Assembly (NCBI GenBank): GCA_025359445.1
Contig: JANYGB010000034.1
Location: forward strand, 87,758 to 151,757
DNA length: 64,000 bases
Direction of reading: 5' to 3'
DNA from: Sphingomonadaceae bacterium
Lineage (GTDB): Bacteria > Pseudomonadota > Alphaproteobacteria > Sphingomonadales > Sphingomonadaceae
The notes beneath the pieces are model-generated. The model was given only the letters and a program-made list of their open reading frames with translations, was not told the origin of the DNA and made no database searches. The position numbers were made by a program, and so were the translations under genes. This document shows, piece by piece, positions 54,360 to 63,993 of the stretch; within the stretch, counting starts at the first letter, position 1, and every line of letters begins with the position of its first letter.

Positions 54360-54964
54360 GCGAACCCGTCTTGTATTTCGGCCCGGCTGACGCGGGTCCA
54401 TTGGCGCAGTCCGGTACCCGAAATCACCAGGTATGCAACGTAGAGCGCGGCGAGAAAGAAGAGGTCGCGATAGAGGTAAAGCGCGATCGAAACCACGTCG
54501 ATCGCCACCCACAGCACCCAGTTTTCGATCCGGCGGTTGTTGAGCAGCAGTTGCGCCGCGATGCTCGCCCCGGTCACCGCCGAATCGGCAAAGGGCAGCG
54601 CGGCGTTGGTGAACGTGTGCATGATCCAACCCAGCGTGACGCTGAGCAGGACCGTGACCGCCGCCCAGCGCAGCCGTGCGGCAGTGCTCATCCAGCCAAC
54701 CGGGACCGCGTTATCGCCGCTGCGAACCCGGCTCCACTGGTACCAGCCAAGCGCGTTGACCACGAAGAAAAACCCCTGCAGCCCGGCTTCGGAGTAAAGC
54801 CGTCCTTCAAACAAGGTGATCCCCACAAGGGTGACCGAAGCCATCGCCAAGGGGAAGTTCCACAGCGACCGGCGCACCAGCAGCACGATCTGGATCAGCC
54901 CGAGTACCGATCCGGCGATCTCGATCCAGTGGGCTTTGAGGAAAGCGTAAAGGTCGAAGGTCAA
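54356..54964 (-). CDS. pnuC: PnuC-family nicotinamide riboside transporter
   Basis: This 202-aa membrane protein has about seven helices (IEIAGSVLGLIQIVLLVRRS, LWNFPLAMASVTLVGITLFE, GLQGFFFVVNALGWYQWSRV). The PnuC signature is seen in NALGWYQW and in NRRIENWVLWVAIDVVSIAL. It imports the vitamin B3 precursor trapped by the NadR-like kinase. TTG 54962-54964 is preferred since it overlaps the arsC-like stop (TTGA), like the other junctions in this operon; ATG 54979 is an alternative. Confidence 0.9.
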   Translation of the reverse strand: MTFDLYAFLKAHWIEIAGSVLGLIQIVLLVRRSLWNFPLAMASVTLVGITLFEGRLYSEAGLQGFFFVVNALGWYQWSRVRSGDNAVPVGWMSTAARLRWAAVTVLLSVTLGWIMHTFTNAALPFADSAVTGASIAAQLLLNNRRIENWVLWVAIDVVSIALYLYRDLFFLAALYVAYLVISGTGLRQWTRVSRAEIQDGFA

Positions 54965-55305
54965 ACCGCCGCCGCCCATTCGCCGGGTTTGAACCCGACC
55001 AGCAACCCGCCCGGATGCTCGACCACCGGGCGCTTGATGCAGGATGGATAGGCGGCCATCACTGCAACCGCTTTCGCCGCATTGAGGCCTTGCTTTTCGG
55101 CGTCGGGCAGCTTGCGAAAAGTCGTGCCAGCGCGGTTGAGGACTGTCTCCCAACCCGCCGCCGCGACCCACGCCGCCAATTTAACCGGATCCGCACCGAG
55201 CTTCTTGTAGTCATGGAACGCATACGTCACCCCGCGCGCATCAAGCCAATCGCGCGCTTTCTTGACCGTGTCGCAGTTGGGAATGCCTTATAGGGTCACG
55301 GTCAT
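54961..55305 (-). pseudogene. ArsC/Spx-family (YffB-like) gene with an early in-frame stop
   Basis: The frame from ATG 55303-55305 encodes MTVTL, then TAA (55288-55290), then GIPNCDTVKKARDWLDARGV, TYAFHDYKKLGADPVKLAAW and the conserved end CIKRPVVEHPGGLLVGFKPG. The family N-terminus reads TLYGIPNCDTVKKAR, so the TAA replaces a tyrosine codon. The start is supported by a 4-nt ATGA overlap with the upstream lipoprotein gene. A start after the stop (GTG 55236-55238) would lose the key cysteine. It is therefore probably a recent pseudogene of a YffB/arsenate reductase-like protein, or a sequencing error; the remaining 109 codons are intact. Confidence 0.85.
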
Positions 55306-55676
55306 TTCGGCTGGGCCATTCGATCAAGGTCGGCCTGCGTGGCTGTTTGCAGATCGTTGAGTTCGATCAGTGCGTCGTTCATCCGCTGAAACGCTGTCAT
55401 GTGGGCTTTTTCACTCTGGCTGGCGGCGCGCTCGTTCGCATCGAGCAGGCCGGGGAGCGTCTTGGTGAGCGTCAGCAGCCGGTCCACTTTCTCAAGCTGT
55501 TGGCCGCTGCACCCGCTGCGGTCGAACTTGGCGTAAGGCTGGTAGCCGAATTTGTCGTCGGCTGCCGGGGCGACCTCGCGCGCGGCCACCAAGCGCTGCT
55601 GGCAGGCAATTTGCGGACTGTCCGTTTGCGCGCAGCCGGTCACCGCTGCGATCGCTGCCACCAACAACGCTCTCAT
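55302..55676 (-). CDS. Lipoprotein, hypothetical
   Basis: This 124-aa protein starts at ATG 55674-55676, overlapping the ABM gene stop (ATGA). The lipobox is AAIAAVTGC. The mature part has two cysteines ([15 protein letters not shown]) and long helices ([40 protein letters not shown]). I do not recognise a family. Its stop overlaps the start of the arsC-like gene. Confidence 0.72.
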   Translation of the reverse strand: MRALLVAAIAAVTGCAQTDSPQIACQQRLVAAREVAPAADDKFGYQPYAKFDRSGCSGQQLEKVDRLLTLTKTLPGLLDANERAASQSEKAHMTAFQRMNDALIELNDLQTATQADLDRMAQPK

Positions 55677-55984
55677 CCGCCGGGCCATTCGTAACGGTGC
55701 GTGCGGGGCTGGTCGCAGGTATAGAGTGTGTAATCCTGATAGTATTCGGCGCGGCCCCGGGCCTGAACCAAGGCATGGTCGGGCTGGCTGCCCCAGGCGC
55801 GGGCGGCATCGGCGTTGGCCCATTCGCTCAGCGCGACCACCTCGCCGTCGTCCGAGGTGTAGCTCTTGAACGAGACGAACCCCGCCTGCGCGCGCGCCAT
55901 GGCCTCCATCTGCTCGGCATCGGCGCCATAGGCTGCGGTATCGATATCGGTGCGCTTGCGATTGCGGAAGACTACGAGGAACAT
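55673..55984 (-). CDS. Antibiotic biosynthesis monooxygenase (ABM) domain protein
   Basis: This 103-aa ferredoxin-like fold protein matches the ABM family: [60 protein letters not shown] and an ending [13 protein letters not shown]. Members are small dimeric oxygenases or heme/quinone-binding proteins; the substrate cannot be deduced. ATG 55982-55984. It begins the operon that continues through lipoprotein, arsC-like, pnuC and the NadR-like gene, each overlapping the next by 4 nt. It is divergent from aroC (57 bp). Confidence 0.88.
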   Translation of the reverse strand: MFLVVFRNRKRTDIDTAAYGADAEQMEAMARAQAGFVSFKSYTSDDGEVVALSEWANADAARAWGSQPDHALVQARGRAEYYQDYTLYTCDQPRTHRYEWPGG

Positions 55985-56041
55985 GGGCGCTTCCTAAACC
56001 GGATATGGACACGCGCGCAATCAGGCGGCAAAGGCGTGGCC

Positions 56042-57109
56042 ATGTCCGTCAACACCTTTGGCCGCCTGTTGCGATTTACCACTTGGGGCGAAAGCCACGG
56101 GCCTGCGCTCGGCGCGGTGGTTGACGGATGCCCGCCAGGACTAGCGTTGAACGAGGACAAGATCCAGCCGTTCCTCGATGCGCGGCGGCCGGGGCAATCG
56201 AAGTTCACCACTCAGCGGCAGGAACCCGATCAGGTGCGGATCCTTTCGGGGACGTTCGAGGGCCAGACCACGGGCACGCCGATTTCGCTGATGATCGAGA
56301 ATGTCGATCAACGCTCGAAGGACTATTCCGAAGTCGCCAAGGCGTACCGCCCGGGCCATGCCGACTATGCCTATGACGCCAAATACGGTCTGCGCGATTA
56401 TCGCGGCGGCGGGCGCAGCTCGGCGCGCGAAACTGCGGCTCGGGTCGCGGCGGGCGCGGTGGCGCGGCTGGTGATCCCCGAAGTGGTGGTGATCGGCTGG
56501 GTCGCCGAAATCGGCGGCGACTGCATCGATCCCGCCAATTTCGACGCCAACCAGATCGGCCGCAACCCGTTCTTCTGCCCCGATCCGGTTGCGGCGGTGC
56601 GCTGGGAAAAGCTGGTTGACGCGGCGCGGCTGGCGGGCTCGTCCTTGGGCGCGGTAGTCGAATGCGTCGCCACTGGCGTCCCCGCCGGGTGGGGCGCGCC
56701 GATCTATGCCAAGCTCGATGCCGATCTGGCTGCCGCGATGATGGGAATAAACGCGGTCAAAGGCGTCGAGATCGGCGATGGCTTTGCCGCCGCTCGGCTG
56801 ACCGGCGAGGGCAACGCCGATCCGATGCGGCCGGGTGACGGCGGGCCGCAGTTCACCGCCAACCACGCCGGCGGGATCGCGGGCGGGATCAGCACCGGCC
56901 AGCCGGTCAAAGTCCGGGTCGCGTTCAAACCGACTAGTTCGATCCTGAGCCCGGTCGAAACGATCGACCGCGACGGCCAGGCGACCGAAATCCGCACCAA
57001 AGGCCGGCATGATCCGTGCGTCGGCATTCGGGGCGTGCCGGTGGTCGAGGCGATGATGGCCTTGGTTTTGGCCGATCACAAACTGCTGCATCGAGGGCAA
57101 TGCGGGTAG
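56042..57109 (+). CDS. aroC: Chorismate synthase
   Basis: This 355-aa enzyme makes chorismate from EPSP with reduced FMN, the last step of the shikimate pathway. Signatures are [80 protein letters not shown] and [23 protein letters not shown] 56042. The 57110 gene begins directly after its TAG. Confidence 0.97.
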   Translation: MSVNTFGRLLRFTTWGESHGPALGAVVDGCPPGLALNEDKIQPFLDARRPGQSKFTTQRQEPDQVRILSGTFEGQTTGTPISLMIENVDQRSKDYSEVAKAYRPGHADYAYDAKYGLRDYRGGGRSSARETAARVAAGAVARLVIPEVVVIGWVAEIGGDCIDPANFDANQIGRNPFFCPDPVAAVRWEKLVDAARLAGSSLGAVVECVATGVPAGWGAPIYAKLDADLAAAMMGINAVKGVEIGDGFAAARLTGEGNADPMRPGDGGPQFTANHAGGIAGGISTGQPVKVRVAFKPTSSILSPVETIDRDGQATEIRTKGRHDPCVGIRGVPVVEAMMALVLADHKLLHRGQCG

Positions 57110-57439
57110 ATGTCGTTTGGGATTGCGCTCGCCGTGCTCTTTATATTGCTTGGATGGATCAAGTGGCGCGGGAATAGACATTTGGCTGCCGATCCGCGGC
57201 AAAGACAGCTCGCGGCAATGCTCGTTGATGCAGCATTTGAAAGGAATGGCGCAAACGTCGCCGCGGTCCGCCATGAAATTGCTATATTGTCCGAAGCAGG
57301 GGGTGCCGGGGGACGTGCGCGACTAATCCATGCGACCAGAATTGCGCGTCACCTCACTACGCAGGACGACTATGCCAATGTAGTCGAGTTTTCATCGCAC
57401 GTCAGACGGCGTTATTATTCTAGGCGCTACACGTGGTAG
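57110..57439 (+). CDS. Small membrane-anchored protein, tandem paralogue 1
   Basis: This 109-aa protein begins at ATG 57110 directly after the aroC stop. Residues 3-20 (FGIALAVLFILLGWIKWR) are a membrane helix; the soluble part (DPRQRQLAAMLVDAAFERNG, GGRARLIHATRIARHLTTQD) is helical. The next protein shares this design and spaced identities (DPxQxxLAxxL, RxRLxHA, YAxVxE). Function unknown. It is more AT-rich than aroC and than its paralogue. Confidence 0.65.
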   Translation: MSFGIALAVLFILLGWIKWRGNRHLAADPRQRQLAAMLVDAAFERNGANVAAVRHEIAILSEAGGAGGRARLIHATRIARHLTTQDDYANVVEFSSHVRRRYYSRRYTW

Positions 57440-57446
57440 GGCAGGC

Positions 57447-57743
57447 ATGAGCCTTTACTTCGCCGCAATACTGGCCTTCGCCGGGATGCTGTGGTTGTAC
57501 AATTACCGCCGCCAGCAGCGGCTTGATGGCGATCCGGCGCAGCATCACCTCGCCTCGTTGCTGATCGCCGCAGTCACCGGCCAACCAGGCGCAAGCCAGC
57601 GGACTGCGTCCGAACAGCTCGATCAAATCGCCAAAGGCAGCGCTGACCGCCGGGTGCGCCTCACCCACGCGGTGATGCTGGTGCGGGGCAGCGCGGCGCC
57701 CGAGCTTTATGCGAAGGTGCTGGAGCTGGCGCGCAGACTCTAA
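57447..57743 (+). CDS. Small membrane-anchored protein, tandem paralogue 2
   Basis: This 98-aa protein (MSLYFAAILAFAGMLWLYNY) has one N-terminal membrane helix and a helical soluble part (GDPAQHHLASLLIAAVTGQP, RRVRLTHAVMLVRGSAAPEL, YAKVLELARRL). It is related to the gene ending at 57439, 7 bp upstream; both follow aroC, so the three may be co-transcribed. Function is unknown. Confidence 0.68.
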   Translation: MSLYFAAILAFAGMLWLYNYRRQQRLDGDPAQHHLASLLIAAVTGQPGASQRTASEQLDQIAKGSADRRVRLTHAVMLVRGSAAPELYAKVLELARRL

Positions 57744-57769
57744 ATCCTCGCCCAAGGGGGAGGATTTAG
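57742..57769. terminator. Hairpin between convergent genes
   Basis: AAATCCTC and GAGGATTT form an inverted repeat around CGCCCAAGGGG, just after the 57447 gene stop and against the pheT stop (57766). It could terminate both directions. Confidence 0.5.
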
Positions 57770-60156
57770 CTGCGCAATACTGCGCCCAGTTTCGCCGCGG
57801 CGCCGGTTATCCGCTCGGCAATGCTCTTGAGTTCGGCTTCGTCATAGCTTTTCTCGCCTGGTTGCAATGTCACTTCGATTGCCAGCGACTTCTGCCCCTC
57901 GGGCACGCCAGCCCCGCGGAAGTCGTCAAACAGCCGGGCAGCGACCACGTTAGCCTTGTCAGCATTACGCACTGCGCGAACCAGATCGCCTACGGGCAGC
58001 GCGGCATCGACCAGGAACGCGAAGTCGCGCGTGACCGCCTGCAATGCGGGCGGGGCATAGGCCGCGCGGGCGAAGCTCGCGGCTTTGCGCGCCGGGATCG
58101 CATCGAGGAACAGTTCGACTGCGGCCACCGGCACAGCGATATCGAAATGCTTGAGCACGGCGGGATGCAACATGCCGAACCGCGCCAGCACGGTCTTGGG
58201 GCCAAGCCGCAAAGTCGCGGACTGGCCGGGGTGGAACTGGTCGCCAGCCTCTCCAGCTACTTGCAGACTATCGACCGGAGCACCGGCTTCGGCGAGCAAA
58301 GCCAACGCTTCGGCCTTGGCATCGAACGCACCGAAGGACGAAGCCTTGCCGCTGGCCCAGCCGCGCGGAATATTCTCGCCCGCAAGCACCACGCCCAGGG
58401 TCAGCCGCTCGTCACTTCGCCCGGCCTCACCGCGCAAATATCGCCGCCCAAGTTCGAACAGCCGCAGCCCTGCGGCTCCCCGATCAAGGTTGCGCGCCAC
58501 GGCAGACAGCAAGCCGGGCAGCAGCGACGGGCGCATCGCCTTCATGTCCTCGCTGATCGGGTTCTGCAGCAGCCACAACCCGCCGTTTCCTTCCGCGAAC
58601 TGCGCAGCATCAGCCTCGGGCAGGAACGACCAGTTCACCGCCTCATTGAGCCCGCGCGCAGCCGCCGCGCGGCGAACTTTGCGTTCCAGCTTCTGCGCCG
58701 GGGTCGCGGTTGGCCGGGCGACGCCGTCGGCGCGGGGCAAAGCCACACTTGCAACGTTGCCAAGCCCATGGATACGGACAACTTCCTCGACGAGATCGGC
58801 CGCGCCATCGACATCGGGTCGCCAAGTGGGGACGCTGACATTCCAAGCCGCGTCGCTGGCAAAACCTAGTGCGGCCAGGGTAGCGCGCTGCTCGGCATCC
58901 GGGATGGTGACCCCGCCCAGCCGTTCAGCCATCGCGGGATCGTATTTAACCAGCTTGGGTGCAGTGGGCGGCGTCCCGGCGCGGATCACTTCGCTGGGGG
59001 TGCCGCCGCAGATTTCGGTAATCAGCTGGGTCAGCAGGTCAAGCCCGGTATCGAGGAATGCCGGATCCACCCCGCGCTCGAACCGCGCGCGCGCGTCCGA
59101 GGTGAGGTTAAGCGCGCGGCCAGTCTCGCCGATCCGCACCGGATCGAAATAAGCCACTTCGAGCAGGACATCGGTGGTCGTCTCGCTGCAGCCCGAATGC
59201 TCGCCGCCCATGATCCCGGCGATATCATGCACGCCCCGGTCATCGGCGATCACGGTCATCGCGCTGGTCAGCGCGTACTCCTTGCCATTCAGGGCCTTGC
59301 AAGTCTCGCCATCTTGCGCGCGGCGGGCAAATATCGCGCCGCTCAGTTTGGCGAGGTCATAGGCGTGCGCCGGGCGGCCATAAGCGAGCATCACGTAATT
59401 GGTGATATCGACCAAGGCCGAGATCGGGCGCTGGCCCGCGCTTTTGAGCCGGTCTTGCATCCACTTGGGCGAAGTTCCGTTGCGCACGCCAGTGATGGCG
59501 CGGCCGAAGAACGCCGGGCAGCCTTCCGAATCGTCGGTACGGATCGGCAAGGGGCAGGGGAAGCTGCCAGCCACGTGGGCGGCAAGGATTGGTTTGAGCG
59601 AACCAAGTCCGCCAGCCGCCAGATCACGCGCGATACCATAGAGCCCCATGCAATCGGGCCGGTTGGGGGTAATCGCCACGTCGAACACCGGGTCGCTGCC
59701 CTGGTAATCGGCGAATGACATGCCGACTGGCGCATCGGCGGGCAGTTCAAGGATCCCGTCGTGCTCGTCGCCCAGTTCAAGCTCGCGGACCGAGCACATC
59801 ATGCCATTCGATTCGACCCCGCGGATCGTGCTGACCTTGAGCGCGAACCCGCCGCCGGGCACTACCGCGCCGGGGGTGCCGAGAACGCCGATCATGCCCG
59901 CACGCGCGTTGGGCGCACCGCACACGATCTGGAGCGGAGCACCGTCTCCGGCGTCGACGCTAAGCACTCGAAGCTTGTCGGCATTGGGGTGCGGCTCAGC
60001 GCTGATTACGCGCGCAACCATGAACCCGGCGAGGCGGTCGGCTGGGTTTTCGATCCCTTCGACCTCAAGCCCGATAGCGTTGAGCTTGGCCGAAATTTCT
60101 TCCGCCGTTGCCCTCGTATCGAGATGGTCCTTGAGCCAGCTGAGCGAGAACTTCAT
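57766..60156 (-). CDS. pheT: Phenylalanyl-tRNA synthetase beta subunit
   Basis: This 796-aa beta subunit of the alpha2-beta2 enzyme has, in order, an N-terminal tRNA-binding OB-fold ([40 protein letters not shown]), B3/B4 editing ([20 protein letters not shown]), the B5 domain ([20 protein letters not shown]), the synthetase-like core ([20 protein letters not shown]) and the C-terminal FDX-ACB domain ([20 protein letters not shown]). ATG 60154-60156 overlaps the pheS stop by 4 nt. Confidence 0.97.
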   Translation of the reverse strand: MKFSLSWLKDHLDTRATAEEISAKLNAIGLEVEGIENPADRLAGFMVARVISAEPHPNADKLRVLSVDAGDGAPLQIVCGAPNARAGMIGVLGTPGAVVPGGGFALKVSTIRGVESNGMMCSVRELELGDEHDGILELPADAPVGMSFADYQGSDPVFDVAITPNRPDCMGLYGIARDLAAGGLGSLKPILAAHVAGSFPCPLPIRTDDSEGCPAFFGRAITGVRNGTSPKWMQDRLKSAGQRPISALVDITNYVMLAYGRPAHAYDLAKLSGAIFARRAQDGETCKALNGKEYALTSAMTVIADDRGVHDIAGIMGGEHSGCSETTTDVLLEVAYFDPVRIGETGRALNLTSDARARFERGVDPAFLDTGLDLLTQLITEICGGTPSEVIRAGTPPTAPKLVKYDPAMAERLGGVTIPDAEQRATLAALGFASDAAWNVSVPTWRPDVDGAADLVEEVVRIHGLGNVASVALPRADGVARPTATPAQKLERKVRRAAAARGLNEAVNWSFLPEADAAQFAEGNGGLWLLQNPISEDMKAMRPSLLPGLLSAVARNLDRGAAGLRLFELGRRYLRGEAGRSDERLTLGVVLAGENIPRGWASGKASSFGAFDAKAEALALLAEAGAPVDSLQVAGEAGDQFHPGQSATLRLGPKTVLARFGMLHPAVLKHFDIAVPVAAVELFLDAIPARKAASFARAAYAPPALQAVTRDFAFLVDAALPVGDLVRAVRNADKANVVAARLFDDFRGAGVPEGQKSLAIEVTLQPGEKSYDEAELKSIAERITGAAAKLGAVLRS

Positions 60157-61274
60157 GCTGCTGTCCCCACGCCCGCTGAAAGTGTCGGCACATCGAATGG
60201 CGAGAAGCCGTAATGCGCCAGCCACCGAACATCGCCATCGAAGAAGGCGCGCAGATCGTCCATCCCGTATTTGAGCATCGCCAGCCGGTCGACCCCGACG
60301 CCGAACGCGAAGCCTTGCCACTCGTCAGGATCGAGCCCGCCAGCTGCGATCACTTTGCGGTTCACCATGCCAGAACCCAGCAATTCCATCCAGCCATGCC
60401 CCGGTGCATCGCCGCTGCCGCCGAGCACGCGTTTGCTGCCGACCAGCGCGAAGCCGACATCGACCTCGACCGAAGGCTCGGTGAACGGGAAGTAGCTCGG
60501 GCGCAGCCGCAGCACGATGTCCTCGCGCTCGAAGAAGGCCTTGAGGAAGGTTTCCAGTGTCCACTTGAGATGGCCAAGGTGAATGCCCTTGTCGATAACC
60601 AGCCCTTCGACCTGATGGAACATCGGAGTGTGCGTCGCGTCTGAATCCGAACGGTAAACCCGCCCGGGCGCGATGATCCTGAGCGGTGCGCCGTGTTCGA
60701 GCATCGAGCGAATCTGGACTGGGCTGGTGTGCGTCCGCAGCAGCATCCTGCTGGCATTATGTTGCGTTGTGCCGCTTTGTGCATCGTTGTGCTCAGGAAA
60801 ATAAAACGTATCATGCATCGCCCGCGCCGGGTGGCTTTCGGGGATGTTGAGCGCGGTGAAATTGTGCCAGTCATCCTCGATCTCCGGGCCGGTGGCGACC
60901 GCGAATCCGAGGTCGGCGAAGATCTCGGCCAGCTCGTCCATCACCTGGCTGACCGGATGGATTGAACCACGCGGGGCTTCCGGTGCAGGCAAAGTCAGGT
61001 CGAGCGTATCACGCGCCAGCTGCTCAGCCAGTGCGGCTGATTCCAGCGCCTGTTTCCGCTCGGCAAGGGCAGCGCTTACACTTTCTCGAAGCGCGTGAAT
61101 CTGCGGTCCGACGATTTGCCGCTCGTCCGCCGACAGCGCACCCAAGGTCTTCAGCAAGCCCGAAATCGAACCCTGCTTGCCCATGAATTCAACCCGCAAC
61201 TGTTCAAGCGCGTCGAGTTCACTGGCCGCGTCGATGCGGGTCTGTGCCTGCTCACCGGTTGCTGCATAATCCAC
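60153..61274 (-). CDS. pheS: Phenylalanyl-tRNA synthetase alpha subunit
   Basis: This 373-aa class II synthetase subunit has an N-terminal coiled coil ([36 protein letters not shown]) and the catalytic core: [40 protein letters not shown] (motif 2 region), [17 protein letters not shown] and [20 protein letters not shown] (motif 3). The start codon is GTG 61272-61274. It leads the pheST operon; the two AraC genes lie upstream on the same strand. Confidence 0.97.
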   Translation of the reverse strand: MDYAATGEQAQTRIDAASELDALEQLRVEFMGKQGSISGLLKTLGALSADERQIVGPQIHALRESVSAALAERKQALESAALAEQLARDTLDLTLPAPEAPRGSIHPVSQVMDELAEIFADLGFAVATGPEIEDDWHNFTALNIPESHPARAMHDTFYFPEHNDAQSGTTQHNASRMLLRTHTSPVQIRSMLEHGAPLRIIAPGRVYRSDSDATHTPMFHQVEGLVIDKGIHLGHLKWTLETFLKAFFEREDIVLRLRPSYFPFTEPSVEVDVGFALVGSKRVLGGSGDAPGHGWMELLGSGMVNRKVIAAGGLDPDEWQGFAFGVGVDRLAMLKYGMDDLRAFFDGDVRWLAHYGFSPFDVPTLSAGVGTAA

Positions 61275-61358
61275 GAAGTTAAATCCCGTTCACGCCTGAT
61301 GTCGGTCAGCGCGGGCTTTAGCCATGCCGGGCTTGAACGCAAAACCAAATTCGCCGGG

Positions 61359-62255
61359 CTAAGCCGCCTTGGGAGCGTCCCGGTCGGGCCGGTCGAGGGT
61401 TTGCACCGCCAAGCCAAAGACCCGGTTCCGTTCATGCATGATCGGGGTCAGGATCGGATGCGGGGTCGCGGCATATTCGCGCGGGCTGACCCCCATAAAT
61501 TCGCGAAAATCGCGGACAAACTGGGCCTGATCGTGGTAATGGCTGTCCATCGCGCCGATCCATTTGAGCGAGGGGTCGAGCATGAATTGCGACAGGCTGC
61601 GCATGAACCGCTGGCGGCGAAGCAGCAGCTTGGGCGAGAAGCCGAAATGCCGCCCGCAGATGCGCTCAACCGTGCGCTGGCTCGCCGCAACCCGTTCGAC
61701 CAGCTGGCTGACCGAGGTCAGATTTTCGTCGATCATCGCCGTATGTACCGCAACGATGCGTTTTTCATCGGCATGGACGGGTGCATCCATATTTCGGAAA
61801 AACGCGACGATCCGCGCGAGTTCGGCTGCTTCGTCTTGCTCGGCACCAAAGATTTGGTCGGCCAGCGGCACGAACTTGGCCAAACGCACGTCCACTCGTC
61901 CATCGCAGATCAAATTGGCACAGACACTGGCGTTATAGCCCACGTACCGAGCCCATCCGAGCGGCAGGAAGCCAATGCCCCACATCCTGGTGCGGGGCAT
62001 GATGAAGTGGATCGGCCGCGAGCTGGGGCCGCTGGCGAAGAACCTGATGTTGGAGAGCGTCTCGCCGCCTTCAACCCACGCTTCGGGACCTTGAGGATCG
62101 AAGAAGCGCATTCCGGCCCACTCCGGCTGGAGCGAATCGCGCAGAGGCTGGTCTGCGGCCGGGGTGAAGTCCGTCACATAAAAGGTCGTGAAATACCGAC
62201 GCAGATCCTCTGGTGGCGGATAGAACCGCACACCGACATGGTGGTTAGGCGACAC
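61359..62255 (-). CDS. AraC-family transcriptional regulator, paralogue 1
   Basis: This 298-aa regulator has an N-terminal sensor domain (YFTTFYVTDFTPAADQPLRD, MWGIGFLPLGWARYVGYNAS) and a C-terminal AraC double helix-turn-helix (SVSQLVERVAASQRTVERIC, GRHFGFSPKLLLRRQRFMRS, YHDQAQFVRDFREFMGVSPR). GTG 62253-62255 follows CGGGGAA. It is strongly related to the next gene (62346-63236) across its whole length. Its target and inducer are unknown. Confidence 0.9.
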   Translation of the reverse strand: MSPNHHVGVRFYPPPEDLRRYFTTFYVTDFTPAADQPLRDSLQPEWAGMRFFDPQGPEAWVEGGETLSNIRFFASGPSSRPIHFIMPRTRMWGIGFLPLGWARYVGYNASVCANLICDGRVDVRLAKFVPLADQIFGAEQDEAAELARIVAFFRNMDAPVHADEKRIVAVHTAMIDENLTSVSQLVERVAASQRTVERICGRHFGFSPKLLLRRQRFMRSLSQFMLDPSLKWIGAMDSHYHDQAQFVRDFREFMGVSPREYAATPHPILTPIMHERNRVFGLAVQTLDRPDRDAPKAA

Positions 62256-62345
62256 CGAAGTTTCCCCGCTTCGACTTTATAGTTTCAGCCATGGAGTTAC
62301 ATGAAGACAGCCACTTGGCAAGTGGCCGCGCGGTTCAACCAATGG

Positions 62346-63236
62346 TCAGGGCTGGTGCAGGGCCTGAACCGCTGCCCCGGCGGCCGCCGTTCGGGCTTGC
62401 GCAGCGGCTCGCATGATCGGGTGATCGATCGAGCCGAACCGGCGCGGGCTCATCGCCATGAAGCGGCGGAAGTCGCGGACGAAATGGGCTTGATCGACGT
62501 ACTGGAAATCAAGCGTTTTGATCCAGGTCAGCGAGGGGTCGAGCATGAACTGGGCGAGGCTGCGCAAGAACCGCTGCCGGCGCAGCAACAATTTGGGCGA
62601 GAAACCAAATGCCTTGAGGCTGAGCCGTTCGAGCGAGCGCGACGAGATGCCCAGCCGCTCAGCCAGCGCAGAAACCGAGGTGACTTCTTCATCGATCAGC
62701 GCCGAATGCGCAGCGCGAATGCGCGGCTCGTCCTCGCCGGGCGCAGTTCGGGCGAGCAGTGCGAGCAGGTAATCATCGATCCGTGCAGCTTCCTCGGCCG
62801 GGCTCGGCGCGCCCGTCAGAACCGCAGCGGGCAGATCTTGAAACCGCGCGCAACACGGCTCGTTCGCTACGGCCACTGTGCGGTCGGTGAAACCGCTTGC
62901 CGGCACTCCGATCAACCGCAGCCAGCCCAGTGGCAGCAGCCCGATCCCCCAGACGCGGGTTCCCCCGCCCAGGCGGAAGTGCGCGGCCTGGCTGGTCGGC
63001 CCGGTCAGGATCGCGCCCGACATCGGTTCGCGCGGCGCGTCACCCAGGCCGGCACTCCATTCGCCGCCGGTTGCGAACCTCAGGTTGGCCCATTCGGGAT
63101 GGAGCCAGTCTTCGACCGCATCTTCCGGCGCAAGATTGATTTCGGTCAGGTAATAGGTCGATACATAGGGCGCGAGAGCGGCTGACGGCATGAAGAACCG
63201 AACGGCGACAGCGCCGTCGAGTGGCTTGTTCAGCAT
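62346..63236 (-). CDS. AraC-family transcriptional regulator, paralogue 2
   Basis: This 296-aa protein is a paralogue of the preceding gene, sharing WGIGLLPLGWLRLIG, the HTH segment SVSALAERLGISSRSLERLS, and FGFSPKLLLRRQRFLRSLAQ with FMLDPSLTWI. The C-terminal helix-turn-helix is YVDQAHFVRDFRRFMAMSPR. ATG 63234-63236. The tandem pair interrupts the usual rplT-pheS neighbourhood; the function of the pair is unknown. Confidence 0.9.
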   Translation of the reverse strand: MLNKPLDGAVAVRFFMPSAALAPYVSTYYLTEINLAPEDAVEDWLHPEWANLRFATGGEWSAGLGDAPREPMSGAILTGPTSQAAHFRLGGGTRVWGIGLLPLGWLRLIGVPASGFTDRTVAVANEPCCARFQDLPAAVLTGAPSPAEEAARIDDYLLALLARTAPGEDEPRIRAAHSALIDEEVTSVSALAERLGISSRSLERLSLKAFGFSPKLLLRRQRFLRSLAQFMLDPSLTWIKTLDFQYVDQAHFVRDFRRFMAMSPRRFGSIDHPIMRAAAQARTAAAGAAVQALHQP

Positions 63237-63320
63237 TGACCCAAATCCCCCTGCCAGACATCACAGCCCGGCCAGAGTGCCTTAGGTCACGGTGTAGCGC
63301 AAGCTGCGGCTTTGCAACAG

Positions 63321-63357
63321 AAAAGGGCGCGGACCGGTCAGCCGGTCCGCGCCCTTT
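63321..63357 (-). terminator. Rho-independent terminator after rplT
   Basis: GGGCGCGGACCGG (63325-63337) pairs perfectly with CCGGTCCGCGCCC (63342-63354) around TCAG. On the minus strand the stem is followed by TTTT (complement of 63321-63324). It ends the rpmI-rplT unit and separates it from the AraC genes. Confidence 0.9.
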
Positions 63358-63380
63358 CAAAGCGCACAGCAAGCGTCCGG

Positions 63381-63740
63381 TCAGGCCGGCAGCGCTGCCC
63401 TTGCCGAAGCGATGACGGTCGCGAAGATCGCGCTTTCGTTCATCGCCAGATCGGCCATGGTCTTGCGGTCGAGTTCGATCCCGGCAAGCTTGGTGCCGTG
63501 AATGAACTGCGAATAGGTAATCCCCTCGGCGCGAACCGCAGCGTTGATGCGCTGGATCCACAAGGCACGGAACGACCGCTTCTTTACCTTGCGATCGCGG
63601 TACGCATATTGGCCGGCTTTTTCGACAGCCTGCCGCGCAACGCGGATCGTGTTCTTGCGGCGGCCGCGATAACCGGCGGCCTGTTCGAGGATTCGCTTGT
63701 GCTTGGCGCGGGTGGTGACACCCCGTTTAACTCTTGCCAT
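63381..63740 (-). CDS. rplT: 50S ribosomal protein L20
   Basis: This 119-aa basic protein binds 23S rRNA early in large subunit assembly. Signatures are [60 protein letters not shown] and [23 protein letters not shown] 63738-63740. It follows rpmI by 49 bp on the same strand; together they form the usual rpmI-rplT operon (infC, if present, lies outside the window). Confidence 0.98.
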   Translation of the reverse strand: MARVKRGVTTRAKHKRILEQAAGYRGRRKNTIRVARQAVEKAGQYAYRDRKVKKRSFRALWIQRINAAVRAEGITYSQFIHGTKLAGIELDRKTMADLAMNESAIFATVIASARAALPA

Positions 63741-63789
63741 TTCTCAGTACTCCGAAATTTCGTGCCGCGAGTTTCGCGCGGCGACTTGT

Positions 63790-63993
63790 TCAACCCAGCC
63801 CGTAAGGTGCCCACTTCTTGATCGTCTTCGCATCAGCGTCGGAGATCGTGTCGGTGCGCCGGTGCTGGCGGATGTACTTGGCATTGTGGCTCATCAATCG
63901 GTGCCGCTTGCCAACCGCACCGTGCTTGATCTTGCCGGTGGCGGTGAGCTTGAAGCGCTTTTTGACGCCGCTCTTCGTCTTGAGCTTGGGCAT
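63790..63993 (-). CDS. rpmI: 50S ribosomal protein L35
   Basis: This 67-aa basic protein reads MPKLKTKSGVKKRFKLTATG, KIKHGAVGKRHRLMSHNAKY, then IRQHRRTDTISDADAKTIKK and WAPYGLG, a typical alphaproteobacterial L35. ATG 63991-63993. Only 7 bp upstream are visible before the window ends. Confidence 0.98.
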   Translation of the reverse strand: MPKLKTKSGVKKRFKLTATGKIKHGAVGKRHRLMSHNAKYIRQHRRTDTISDADAKTIKKWAPYGLG

